20,546 nt of DNA from positions 1 through 20,546 of the forward strand of contig WLNS01000009.1 of the NCBI GenBank assembly GCA_009699665.1, read 5' to 3'. Made by a program: the position numbers and the translations under genes. Below, piece after piece: positions 7,965 through 15,089 of this stretch. Numbering within the stretch: position 1 is the first letter of the stretch; each line of letters begins with the position of its first letter. This DNA comes from Actinomycetota bacterium (GTDB taxonomy: Bacteria; Actinomycetota; Actinomycetes; Actinomycetales; Microbacteriaceae). The notes below the pieces were generated by a model. The model worked only from the letters and a program-made list of their open reading frames with translations. It searched no databases and was not told the origin of the DNA.

Positions 7965-8291
7965 ATGTCTCAAGCTCGCCCCGTGACCGACGCCACCTTT
8001 GCGAATGAGGTGCTGGCTTCGACCAAGCCCATCCTCGTGGACTTTTGGGCTGAATGGTGCGGCCCCTGCCGAGCCGTGGGCCCCATCCTTGATCAGATCC
8101 TGGCCGAGCACGGTGACAAGATCGACATCGTCAAGTTGAACGTCGACGAGAATCCCCAGACCGCGATGACCTATCAGATCACGTCTATCCCCGCCATGAA
8201 GGTCTTCCAGAATGGCGAGGTGGTGAAGACCGTTATCGGAGCAAAGCCCAAGCCGGCCCTCGAAGCCGACCTGGCTGCCTTTATCGCCTAA
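7965..8291 (+). CDS. trxA: Thioredoxin
   Basis: The 108-residue protein carries the WCGPC active site at 31-35 in the context LVDFWAEWCGPCR, and the cis-proline loop TSIPAM with proline 76, both essential thioredoxin features. It is a cytoplasmic disulfide reductant supplying ribonucleotide reductase, peroxiredoxins and repair of oxidised proteins, recharged by the upstream TrxB. AAAGGAG lies 7 nt before ATG and fixes the start. No separate promoter is obvious in the 43-nt gap after trxB, so it should share the upstream promoter. No clear terminator follows; a 4-bp stem (CCGG-TTTT-CCGG) just after the stop is too weak to call. Confidence 0.98.
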   Translation: MSQARPVTDATFANEVLASTKPILVDFWAEWCGPCRAVGPILDQILAEHGDKIDIVKLNVDENPQTAMTYQITSIPAMKVFQNGEVVKTVIGAKPKPALEADLAAFIA

Positions 8292-8360
8292 ACCCCGGTT
8301 TTCCGGCGCACGTGTGTCGAACTCACAAACGCGGCGAATCTTTGGTTGCTGTGCGCCCGA

Positions 8361-8366
8361 TAGCAT
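8361..8366 (+). promoter_or_regulatory. Candidate -10 box for leaderless transcription of the aminotransferase gene
   Basis: TAGCAT ends 6 nt before GTG 8373, so transcription would begin at the start codon. There is no Shine-Dalgarno ahead of the GTG. No convincing -35 is visible. Confidence 0.4.
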
Positions 8367-8372
8367 TAACCG

Positions 8373-9689
8373 GTGAATGACGCCCGCGGTGGACAGCCGA
8401 TCACTCTTGATCGGTGGCTTGGTCACTATGCGCTGCGCGCTTCCGGGCTGAGTGCTTCAGAGGTTCGGGCTCTCTTTGCCGTGGCTTCTCGCCCCGAGGT
8501 CGTTTCGTTGGCCGGCGGGATGCCCTATGTTCGGGCGCTTCCCGAAGACTTGGTTCGCTCTGCCCTCGAGAGCGTCATGACCAACGAGGGCCCTTCGGCT
8601 CTCCAGTACGGTTCCGGGCAGGGCGTTCCGCGGCTCAGAGAACAGATTCTTGACGTGATGGCCCTCGAGGGTATCTCGGCCAGCATGGATAACGTCGTGG
8701 TGACCACGGGAAGCCAGCAGGCGCTCGATCTCGTCACCAAACTTTTTATCGACCCGGGAGATGTCATCCTCGCCGAGGCCCCCAGCTATGTGGGAGCGAT
8801 TGGAGTCTTCCGATCCTACGAGGCACACGTCGTGCACGTGCTGACCGATCACGACGGGCTTGTTCCTGAAGCCCTGCGCGAGGCCATCGCGCAGCTTCGC
8901 CAAGAAAAGAAGCGCATTAAGTTTCTGTACACCATTCCCAATTTTCATAATCCCGCAGGTGTCACGCTCTCTGCCGAGCGGCGGCCCGAAATCCTCGCGA
9001 TCTGCCAAGAAAATGACATTCTCATTCTGGAAGACAATCCCTACGGCCTTCTGTCATTTGATCAGCCGGTACCTCCCGCCCTTCGGTCCCTTGACGAGGA
9101 TGGCGTGATCTACCTGGGGTCCTTCTCAAAGACACTCGCTCCTGGTTTTCGCGTCGGGTGGGCGCTGGCCCCCCATGCCATTCGTGAGAAGCTCGTGCTC
9201 GCGGCTGAGGCCGCCATCCTGTGTCCGAGTTCGTTTAGCCAGATGGTCATTTCTGAGTATTTGGCACAGGCCGACTGGCGTGGCCAAATTGACGAATTTC
9301 GTGGGGTCTATCGCGAACGCCGAGACGCCATGCTGGGCGCACTCGACGAGCACCTTCCGGATCTGGCCTGGAACATCCCTCAGGGAGGTTTCTATATTTG
9401 GGTCGATCTGCCGGAACAGTTAGACAGCAAGGCCATGCTTCCCCGCGCCGTCACCGAACTGGTGGCATACACTCCTGGAACGGCTTTCTTTGCCGACGGG
9501 GGTGGTCGCCACAACCTGCGCCTGTCCTTCTCGTATCCCACGCCCGAAAACATTCGAGTGGGAATTCGTCGCCTCGCCACCGTCATTCAGGGCGAACAGG
9601 ACCTGCTCGACACGTTTGCTGGAACCGGCATACTTTCGCTTCCTTCGGTGAGCGAAAACGTCACGGCCCCTCCCCCAGACATGAGCTAA
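8373..9689 (+). CDS. PLP-dependent class I/II aminotransferase
   Basis: The 438-residue protein is a fold-type I aminotransferase resembling the LysN / 2-aminoadipate transaminase and MocR catalytic-domain group. Visible features are VSLAGGMP (45-51), LQYGSGQGVPRLRE near 78, TTGSQQALDL (111-120), the PNFHNPAG motif with N193, EDNPYG with D221 and Y224 contacting PLP, and SFSKTLAPGFRVGW, whose K253 should form the Schiff base. The substrate cannot be read from the sequence. The last 30 residues (LLDTFAGTGILSLPSV and onward) are a nonconserved tail. The GTG start has no ribosome binding site but a well-placed -10. The D-Ala-D-Ala ligase gene follows after 17 nt, so the two are probably co-transcribed; a link to amino acids used in cell-wall synthesis is inference. 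Confidence 0.9.
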   Translation: MNDARGGQPITLDRWLGHYALRASGLSASEVRALFAVASRPEVVSLAGGMPYVRALPEDLVRSALESVMTNEGPSALQYGSGQGVPRLREQILDVMALEGISASMDNVVVTTGSQQALDLVTKLFIDPGDVILAEAPSYVGAIGVFRSYEAHVVHVLTDHDGLVPEALREAIAQLRQEKKRIKFLYTIPNFHNPAGVTLSAERRPEILAICQENDILILEDNPYGLLSFDQPVPPALRSLDEDGVIYLGSFSKTLAPGFRVGWALAPHAIREKLVLAAEAAILCPSSFSQMVISEYLAQADWRGQIDEFRGVYRERRDAMLGALDEHLPDLAWNIPQGGFYIWVDLPEQLDSKAMLPRAVTELVAYTPGTAFFADGGGRHNLRLSFSYPTPENIRVGIRRLATVIQGEQDLLDTFAGTGILSLPSVSENVTAPPPDMS

Positions 9690-9706
9690 CGAAAAAGGAG
9701 TCCCCC

Positions 9707-10651
9707 ATGACCGCACGTACGGTTTCCGTTCTCGCTGGCGGCATTTCACACGAACGCGAGGTTTCACTGCGCTCGGGGCGACGCGTCGCCGACGCACTGT
9801 CGACCAGTGCTTACGAAGTTTCGGTTATCGACCCGGACGCAACTCTTCTCTCGCGCCTCGCCACCGAGCGGCCCTCTGTCGTGTGGCCGGCCCTGCATGG
9901 GTCAAGCGGAGAAGATGGGGCCCTCCTCGGACTGCTGAAGGCCGCTGGCCATCACTATGTTGGCCCAGACTCTGAAGCGGCGCGCCTTGCCTGGCACAAA
10001 CCCACCACAAAAACTCTCGCCGCGCGCCGGGGGGTGAAAACCGCTGAATCGATGACCCTGGCCCGCGAGGCGTTCCGCGAGCTCGGGGCTGGTTCCGTGC
10101 TCGATCTCGTTGTGAGCCGCCTCGGCGAGCACGTCGTTGTGAAGCCGGCGCAGGGTGGATCCGCTCAGGGTGTGAGCATCGTTTCGACATCCGCCGATTT
10201 ACCACGCGCCATGGTCGAAGCCTTTACCTATTGCGAAGAAGCACTCGTCGAACAGTTCATCGATGGCACCGAGGTGGGCGTTACTATTCTGAATCGCGGG
10301 GCGGGGCCCGAGGTGCTCCCCGCGGTTGAAATCGTGCCGCTCGAGGGGGTCTACAGTTTTGAGGCCCGCTACAACGCCGGAGAGACAACGTTCTATGCTC
10401 CCGCCCGCTTGAACAAGGTCGCCGCCGCCGCAGTAGCCGACACCGCTCTCGCTGTATACGAGATGCTGGGCCTCGACTATCTCGCGCGCATTGACCTCAT
10501 TGTGGACTCAACGGGAACGCCCTGGCTCCTGGAGGCCAACGCCCTTCCAGGTCTGACTGAGACGTCGCTGGTTCCCCTCGCCATTGAGGCCGCTGGATTG
10601 GGTCTCGCCCAGGTCTTCAGTGACCTGGTTGCCCGCGCCGGTGGAGCCTAG
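9707..10651 (+). CDS. ddl: D-alanine--D-alanine ligase (DdlB-like, Y-type)
   Basis: This ATP-grasp enzyme makes the D-Ala-D-Ala dipeptide for peptidoglycan. Aligned by eye with E. coli DdlB, the catalytic triad is intact: E16 (in SHEREVSL), S152 (in KPAQGGSAQGVS) and Y222 (in SFEARY). Keeping tyrosine there argues against a D-Ala-D-Lac (F-type) ligase. LHGSSGEDG (63-71), R261, D263, E276 and N278 (LLEANALPG) supply the substrate and metal sites. At 314 residues it is closer to DdlB (306) than to the longer mycobacterial Ddl. ATG 9707 is chosen because AAAAAGGAG lies just before it and the protein starts directly at the ATP-grasp fold; the frame is open further upstream (to 9398) but that overlaps the aminotransferase. 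It ends 28 nt from the convergent parB. Confidence 0.9.
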   Translation: MTARTVSVLAGGISHEREVSLRSGRRVADALSTSAYEVSVIDPDATLLSRLATERPSVVWPALHGSSGEDGALLGLLKAAGHHYVGPDSEAARLAWHKPTTKTLAARRGVKTAESMTLAREAFRELGAGSVLDLVVSRLGEHVVVKPAQGGSAQGVSIVSTSADLPRAMVEAFTYCEEALVEQFIDGTEVGVTILNRGAGPEVLPAVEIVPLEGVYSFEARYNAGETTFYAPARLNKVAAAAVADTALAVYEMLGLDYLARIDLIVDSTGTPWLLEANALPGLTETSLVPLAIEAAGLGLAQVFSDLVARAGGA

Positions 10652-10679
10652 CGCTGATCCCTTGCGTAAGCCGGCCTCG

Positions 10680-11621
10680 TTAGCCACCAAACGGCTGTTC
10701 GCCCAACTCGGCCAGAATTCTATTCAAGTCGGCAACTGACGCAAATTCAACGCTGATCAGGCCTTTCTTGGCCCCCAAGGTAATTTTGACGCGTGTGTCA
10801 AGGCGGTCGCCCAAGCGTTCCGCCACCTCGTTCAGGTGTGCCCGTCGCGTTCCGGCGGTCGTTGTGGGTTTCGTGCTGACGGGCTTCGCGGTGGCCACTA
10901 TCGACTCTGCTGCCCTGACACTCAGGTCCTCTCTGATAATGCGGTCAGCCAAGCGCGTCATGCTAGCCGGATCGCCCGCGGCCAAGATGGCTCGAGCATG
11001 TCCGGCGCTTAATACTCCTGCGGCCACTTTCGTTTGGATCTTCTCGGGGAGCTTCAGGAGCCGCATCGTGTTTGAAATTTGGGGACGAGAGCGGCCAATC
11101 CGATCGGCGAGCTGCTCCTGGGTGATGCCGAAGTCCTGAAGTAGTTGCTGATAGGCCGATGCCTCTTCGAGCGGGTTGAGCTCTGATCGGTGAAGGTTTT
11201 CCAGAAGTGCGTCGCGCAGCATTGCATCATCCGCGGTTTCTTTAACGATGGCCGGGATGCTCGCCAGTCCGACAATCTTGGACGCGCGCAATCGGCGCTC
11301 CCCCATAATCAGTTCATAGGTCTTCGAGCCGGCGATAGGCCGCACCACGACGGGCTGTAGAACCCCAACCTCTCGAATGCTGTGAACGAGCTCGGCCATG
11401 TCTGCCTCGTCAAAAACATGTCGTGGCTGCTGAGCATTCGGCACAATCAGATCCGGTGACAAATACGCCAGGTGGGCGCCAGGAACGTCAACGAGTGGTT
11501 CGGTGGGATTTGCCGGTGACGCGGGAAAAAACACGTCGACGGGTCGATCACCCGTCGCCGTGGGCGCTGCCGGAATAAGTGAGCCGATGCCGCGGCCCAG
11601 TCCCGTTCGCTTCGTTGCCAT
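10680..11621 (-). CDS. parB: Chromosome-partitioning protein ParB
   Basis: ParB binds parS, loads as a CTP-dependent DNA clamp and spreads, and ParA segregates the origin. The 313-residue product begins MATKRTGLGRGIGSLIP, the ParA-interacting N-terminus. The CTP-binding/hydrolysis region contains GERRLRAS (107-114) and ENLHRSELNPLEEA (141-154). The helix-turn-helix parS-binding domain follows (FGITQEQLADRIGRSRPQISN, about 164-184), and a C-terminal dimerisation domain ends LNRILAELGEQPFGG. It lies 82 nt after parA on the same strand. The two parS sites at 12611-12626 and 13278-13293 are its expected targets. Length is normal for an actinobacterial ParB. No terminator is evident in the 28-nt gap facing ddl. 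Confidence 0.97.
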   Translation of the reverse strand: MATKRTGLGRGIGSLIPAAPTATGDRPVDVFFPASPANPTEPLVDVPGAHLAYLSPDLIVPNAQQPRHVFDEADMAELVHSIREVGVLQPVVVRPIAGSKTYELIMGERRLRASKIVGLASIPAIVKETADDAMLRDALLENLHRSELNPLEEASAYQQLLQDFGITQEQLADRIGRSRPQISNTMRLLKLPEKIQTKVAAGVLSAGHARAILAAGDPASMTRLADRIIREDLSVRAAESIVATAKPVSTKPTTTAGTRRAHLNEVAERLGDRLDTRVKITLGAKKGLISVEFASVADLNRILAELGEQPFGG

Positions 11622-11703
11622 GAATGTCTGCTCTCTGTGTGACGTGTCGAGTATGAGTGTCTACGTTGTCATCGGCGCCGGCTGGCCCGACCTTCGAATA
11701 TGT

Positions 11704-12618
11704 TCACGACCACGGCCCCGTTCGTGCCGCCATTTCGTAGGCCGCCTCCATATATGACACAGCGCCCAAAGAGCCCGGGTCGTGACTGATGATGGAGCGG
11801 CCAAAGCTTGGGGCCTCGGAGACCCGCACAGTGCGCGGAATAATTGTCGCAAGCACTTCACGAGGGAAATTATTGCGCACCTCGTCGGCGACCTCTTGAG
11901 CCAAGCGCGTGCGAGAGTCAAACATGGTGAGCAGAATGGTCGAGAGCGTGAGCCCGGGATTCAGATGCGCCTGAATGCGCCGCATGGTGTCTAAGAGCTG
12001 AGCCATTCCCTCCAGCGCATAGTATTCACACTGGATGGGCAGCAGAACTTCTTGCGCCGCAACGAAGGCGTTGATTGTGAGCAGGCCGAGCGACGGCGGA
12101 CAGTCAATCAATACATAGTGGAAGCTCTGCTTCGGGTCAGATAGGAACTTTTCCAGCACGGCACGAAGCAGAAACTCGCGCCTCTCTCGGTCAATGATCT
12201 CGATCTCGGCTCCCGCGAGATGGATATTCGAGGGCACGCAAAAAAGCGCGCCCGGCTCTGTGCTGGGCTTGATAACGTCGGCCAAAGATGCCTCGCCGAT
12301 GAGAACTTCGTAAATACCAGGAATGTCGCCGTGGTGATCGATGCCCAGGGCTGTAGACGCGTTTCCCTGCGGGTCAAGGTCAATCACGAGCACCCGAGCG
12401 CCCGCGTGCGCCAAGGCCGCCGCAAAATTGACGGTCGTCGTGGTCTTGCCCACCCCGCCCTTTTGGTTCGACACCGAAATCACCCGGGTTCGCCGAGGAA
12501 GTGGTGGCGGGGGAGCGGTATAGATGAGTCGGCGCTGCTGCAGTTCTCCCAGTTGATCCGCCAGCGGGGATTGGTTGATGTCGTCGCCCGGGAGGGCATT
12601 GAGGTCGGATTGTTTCAC
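11704..12618 (-). CDS. parA: Chromosome-partitioning ATPase ParA (Soj family)
   Basis: The 304-residue product has a deviant Walker A motif KGGVGKTT (53-60), DLDPQGNAS (80-88) and the Walker B segment VLIDCPPSLGLLT, standard for chromosomal ParA. It dimerises with ATP on the nucleoid and is released by ParB-parS. An N-terminal extension of about 45 residues, ending in proline-rich APPPPLPRR, precedes the ATPase domain, as in actinobacterial ParA proteins. The start is GTG at 12618 and is embedded in a parS site, with AGGG 6 nt before it. It follows rsmG by 30 nt, and a possible own -10 overlaps the rsmG stop. parB lies downstream. Confidence 0.96.
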   Translation of the reverse strand: MKQSDLNALPGDDINQSPLADQLGELQQRRLIYTAPPPPLPRRTRVISVSNQKGGVGKTTTTVNFAAALAHAGARVLVIDLDPQGNASTALGIDHHGDIPGIYEVLIGEASLADVIKPSTEPGALFCVPSNIHLAGAEIEIIDRERREFLLRAVLEKFLSDPKQSFHYVLIDCPPSLGLLTINAFVAAQEVLLPIQCEYYALEGMAQLLDTMRRIQAHLNPGLTLSTILLTMFDSRTRLAQEVADEVRNNFPREVLATIIPRTVRVSEAPSFGRSIISHDPGSLGAVSYMEAAYEMAARTGPWS

Positions 12619-12626
12619 GTGAAACC
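12611..12626. other. parS site 1 (overlaps parA start codon)
   Basis: TGTTTCACGTGAAACC matches the ParB site TGTTTCACGTGAAACA at 15 of 16 positions and keeps the full GTTTCACGTGAAAC core. The parA GTG start codon lies inside the palindrome, so ParB binding could also affect parA expression. It lies about 4.6 kb left of oriC. Confidence 0.92.
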
Positions 12627-12645
12627 CTTGAGAGATGTTCGGCAG

Positions 12646-12651
12646 ATACTA
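12646..12651 (-). promoter_or_regulatory. Possible -10 box for parA-parB
   Basis: TAGTAT on the minus strand overlaps the rsmG stop codon; a start about 7 nt further would give a roughly 20-nt leader to parA. The -35 is poor, so this is tentative. Confidence 0.25.
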
Positions 12652-13278
12652 GTCAACTGTAGCCCGAACAACCCACGTCGGCTGCTCAAGCACATGTGCC
12701 CCGAGCGTAACGACGCGGACATCTGTCAGGCCGTGTTGCGAGATCTGCTTGTGGGCATCCAAGATCTCTTGCGCGGCGTTCTCTCCCTTCATGAGGATGA
12801 GCTCACCTCCTGGTTTCACGAGCGGCACCACCAGGGGAATGAGGGTGCGCAGGGCACTCACGGCCCGCGCGGTGACCTGATCGCCCGCCTCCATGAAGGG
12901 GGCTTCCTGCGCCCGTGCCCGACAGACGGTCACGTTCGCCAAATCCAGTTCTGTCACCTGCTCGTCAAGCCACACCGTTCGCCGTTCCATGGGCTCGACC
13001 AGGGTGAAATGAACATCGGGTCGGGCGATGGCCACAACGATGCCCGGCAGGCCGCCCCCCGAGCCCACGTCGATAACGTGACCCGGTCTGAGGACTTCTG
13101 CAAGCACGCCGCTATTCAGGATGTGGCGGGACCACAATCTGCCCGGTTCGCGGGGACCAATCAGGCCGCGAGCCTCTCCCTGCTCCGCGAGGTTCCTCGC
13201 AAAGGCGCGAATCTTCTCGATTCCCGTCGGAAAGATAGTTGCCGCGACCGCGGGCTCAGGCTCCGACTCAAATGCCAT
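12649..13278 (-). CDS. rsmG: 16S rRNA (guanine-N7) methyltransferase RsmG (GidB)
   Basis: The 209-residue product has the SAM-binding motif VIDVGSGGGLPGIVVAIARP (68-87) and LVEPMERRTVWLDE just after, both specific to RsmG, which methylates G527 (E. coli numbering) in the 530 loop of 16S rRNA. Loss of this modification gives low-level streptomycin resistance in many bacteria. LWSRHILNSGVLAE (48-61) matches the family's conserved RHxxDS-like segment. Its ATG is directly preceded by a parS site that fills the whole gap from the khpB stop, so no ordinary ribosome binding site is present. The conserved neighbours are khpB and parA. Length is normal. Confidence 0.95.
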   Translation of the reverse strand: MAFESEPEPAVAATIFPTGIEKIRAFARNLAEQGEARGLIGPREPGRLWSRHILNSGVLAEVLRPGHVIDVGSGGGLPGIVVAIARPDVHFTLVEPMERRTVWLDEQVTELDLANVTVCRARAQEAPFMEAGDQVTARAVSALRTLIPLVVPLVKPGGELILMKGENAAQEILDAHKQISQHGLTDVRVVTLGAHVLEQPTWVVRATVD

Positions 13279-13293
13279 GTTTCACGTGAAACT
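13278..13293. other. parS site 2 (between khpB stop and rsmG start)
   Basis: TGTTTCACGTGAAACT is 15/16 to the canonical parS. It overlaps the first base of the rsmG ATG at one end and two bases of the khpB stop at the other, filling the gap. Together with the site at 12611 it gives two parS sites 667 bp apart. Confidence 0.92.
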
Positions 13294-13798
13294 AGGGACG
13301 GGTGATAACCGTGTGGCGGTCTCGCCCCTCGCCACGAGATGAGGAGACGAGTCCTCGAGCGGCAGCAAAGTCATGCACCAGCTTGCGCTCGTATGAACTC
13401 ATGGGCGGCAAAGCGGCCGAGGTGGCTCCGCCGTCTATGCGCTCCCCGGCAGTGGCCACGAGCAACTCCAGTTCTGCGGCTCGAGCTTCTCGTGAACCCG
13501 CGACATCAAGAATCAGCCGCGAAAATGCGCCCGTCTTGTTCTGCACGGCAAGACGCGTCAGCTCCTGCAGGGCGGCGACCGACTCGGCGCGGGCGAGGCG
13601 GTCAAGCCCGCCTGCTTCGGTGGCTACGACAGAAACATACGCGCGGCCGTTTCGGGCGTCAATATCAAGATCGCCGTCGAGATCACAAATGTCGAGGAGC
13701 TCTTCGATGAAGTCGGCGGCGATATCGCCCTCTTTTTCCAGCTCACTCAGCGACGCCGTTACTTCAGTGCGCGTCTCGTCTGGTTCAGTAGTTGTCAC
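13292..13798 (-). CDS. khpB: KhpB/Jag-like RNA-binding protein with R3H domain
   Basis: The 168-residue product is the R3H protein that always neighbours yidC near the origin (Jag, EloR, KhpB). The C-terminus holds the R3H single-stranded nucleic acid-binding domain: SSYERKLVHDFAAARGLV, with R138 and H142 as the RxxxH motif, then GEGRDRHTVITRP. Residues about 28-105 are the KH-like part, ending ALQELTRLAVQNKTGAFSRLILDV; no GXXG loop is visible before it, which seems usual in this actinobacterial subgroup. KhpB proteins bind RNA and affect cell elongation in other Gram-positives. The GTG start follows the yidC stop by 2 nt, with AGAAGGG inside the yidC end as ribosome binding site. It is joined to rsmG through the parS site. 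Confidence 0.9.
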   Translation of the reverse strand: MTTTEPDETRTEVTASLSELEKEGDIAADFIEELLDICDLDGDLDIDARNGRAYVSVVATEAGGLDRLARAESVAALQELTRLAVQNKTGAFSRLILDVAGSREARAAELELLVATAGERIDGGATSAALPPMSSYERKLVHDFAAARGLVSSSRGEGRDRHTVITRP

Positions 13799-13800
13799 GG

Positions 13801-14757
13801 TTAGCGGCCCTTCTTCTTTGATCTCTTCTTCTTGGCCACGGGTTGCTGGCGCTGTGTGGTGACGCGCTTCTCTTCGACCTCGATGATTTCGACGTCCTTG
13901 CTGACGAGTTTTCCGCTGCGCGCCAGGCGCTCCTCGCGTGCCTTGGCCGCCTGTGAACCGGGCGAGGGCATGTTTCGGATGACCAAGAACTGCTGGCCCA
14001 TCGTCCAGAAGTTCGAAGCGAGCCAGTAGAACATAACGCCGATGGGAAAGGTAAAGCCCGAGAACGCAAAAACAAGGGGCAGGATGTAGAGCAGAACTCT
14101 CTGCTGCCGGAAGGTGGGGCTGGCCTTGGTCTCTTCAGACATGTTCTTCGAAACAATCTGAAGTTGAGTGATGAACTGCGAGCCCGTCATCAAGACCACC
14201 ATGACGGCCGCAATCACCATGACGGCGACCTCTGCGGGTATGGCATTCATCGCACTCTGAAAACTGCTGTGCAGTGGAGCGATGCCAAAGAGGCTCGCGT
14301 TTGAGAACTGCTGCGTCAGTTGCATGGTCATCAGTCCCACGCCCGACTTGCCCTGTTGGGCATCATTCAGCACCGAGAAGAGGCCGAAAAAGATAGGCAT
14401 TTGAAGCAGCAGAGGAAGGCATGAGCTCATCGGGTTGGTCCCGGCCTTGCGATACAGCGCCATTGTTTCCCGCGACATGGCTTCGCGCGAGAACTGATCG
14501 CGCTTGCCTTTGTATTTTGCTTGAACCTTCTTGAGCTCCGGCGCGATTTCAAGCATCTTGCGTTGGCTCTTAATCTGTCGAACAAAAATAGGGATGAGTG
14601 CCGCTCTAACAACAACGACCAGCCCGACGATGGCAAGTACCCAGGTTATGCCGGCGGCCGGATCCAGACCGATGGAAGTAAATACCCAGTGGAAAAAAAC
14701 AAGAATGAGCTCGATGGCCCACTTGATGGGCCAGAGTATGGTGCCAATGATGTCCAT
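13801..14757 (-). CDS. yidC: Membrane protein insertase YidC
   Basis: YidC inserts and folds inner-membrane proteins alone or with SecYEG. The 318-residue protein has the Oxa1-type core: a first membrane helix (WVLAIVGLVVVVRAALIPIFV, about 39-59) carrying conserved groove arginine R51, a cytoplasmic coiled hairpin (QRKMLEIAPELKKVQAKYKGKRDQ), then MSSCLPLLLQMPIFFGLFSVL and two further helices. The C-terminal tail is highly basic (KKKRSKKKGR), suited to ribosome contact. There is no large periplasmic P1 domain, as expected in Gram-positive bacteria. The ATG at 14757 has CAAGG 10 nt upstream. Neighbours yidD and khpB are conserved partners. Confidence 0.96.
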   Translation of the reverse strand: MDIIGTILWPIKWAIELILVFFHWVFTSIGLDPAAGITWVLAIVGLVVVVRAALIPIFVRQIKSQRKMLEIAPELKKVQAKYKGKRDQFSREAMSRETMALYRKAGTNPMSSCLPLLLQMPIFFGLFSVLNDAQQGKSGVGLMTMQLTQQFSNASLFGIAPLHSSFQSAMNAIPAEVAVMVIAAVMVVLMTGSQFITQLQIVSKNMSEETKASPTFRQQRVLLYILPLVFAFSGFTFPIGVMFYWLASNFWTMGQQFLVIRNMPSPGSQAAKAREERLARSGKLVSKDVEIIEVEEKRVTTQRQQPVAKKKRSKKKGR

Positions 14758-14795
14758 GGTGACGAGACCTTGAGCCGTTCTGTAGCGAGGGGAAG

Positions 14796-15089
14796 TTAGG
14801 GCGAGACAAACCCTGAGGGGTGTACATGAAAATACTGGTGTCTCGGGAGCGGAACGTCATCAATGCCGCCCGCCGCCCACGGGTGGCACCTCACTAGCCT
14901 ACGCGCCGTTAGCCATGAGCCAATAACCAGACCGCGCTGACCGACCGCTATCAAACTGTAGTGCGAACACGATGGATAGTACCGACACACATCACCATAG
15001 AGCGGTGAGATCGCAAACCGGTAGGCCGTCAGCAGCGCAATGCCCGTGTTTCGGGGCACGAGAAAGATAAACGCCAACAAACTACGCAT
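14796..15089 (-). CDS. yidD: Membrane protein insertion efficiency factor YidD
   Basis: The 97-residue product has the YidD core YRFAISPLYGDVCRYYPSCSHY (about 23-44), then GSWLTARRLVRCHPWAAGGIDDVP. Cysteines 35, 41 and 68 are the conserved ones. YidD is a small membrane-associated protein that assists YidC-dependent insertion. Its start codon overlaps the rnpA stop by 8 nt (ATGCGTAG), so the two are translationally coupled, and yidC follows 38 nt later. The N-terminal 20 residues form the amphipathic helix thought to bind the membrane. Length is within the family range. Confidence 0.94.
   Translation of the reverse strand: MRSLLAFIFLVPRNTGIALLTAYRFAISPLYGDVCRYYPSCSHYSLIAVGQRGLVIGSWLTARRLVRCHPWAAGGIDDVPLPRHQYFHVHPSGFVSP

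Noticed and set aside
8295..8306. CCGG-TTTT-CCGG as a terminator after trxA
   Set aside because: Only a 4-bp stem and no T-run following; too weak for an intrinsic terminator.
9398..9706. Upstream extension of ddl
   Set aside because: It overlaps the aminotransferase coding region in another frame and lacks family similarity; the ATG at 9707 has a strong ribosome binding site.
9707..10651. Vancomycin-resistance-type D-Ala-D-Lac ligase
   Set aside because: Position-by-position comparison with E. coli DdlB puts tyrosine (Y222) at the Y216 site, so the residue change seen in depsipeptide ligases is absent.
12220..13305. Open frame of 361 codons on the plus strand
   Set aside because: It is antisense to parA and rsmG, both with clear family motifs; the translation has no recognisable domain and is a shadow of GC-rich coding sequence.
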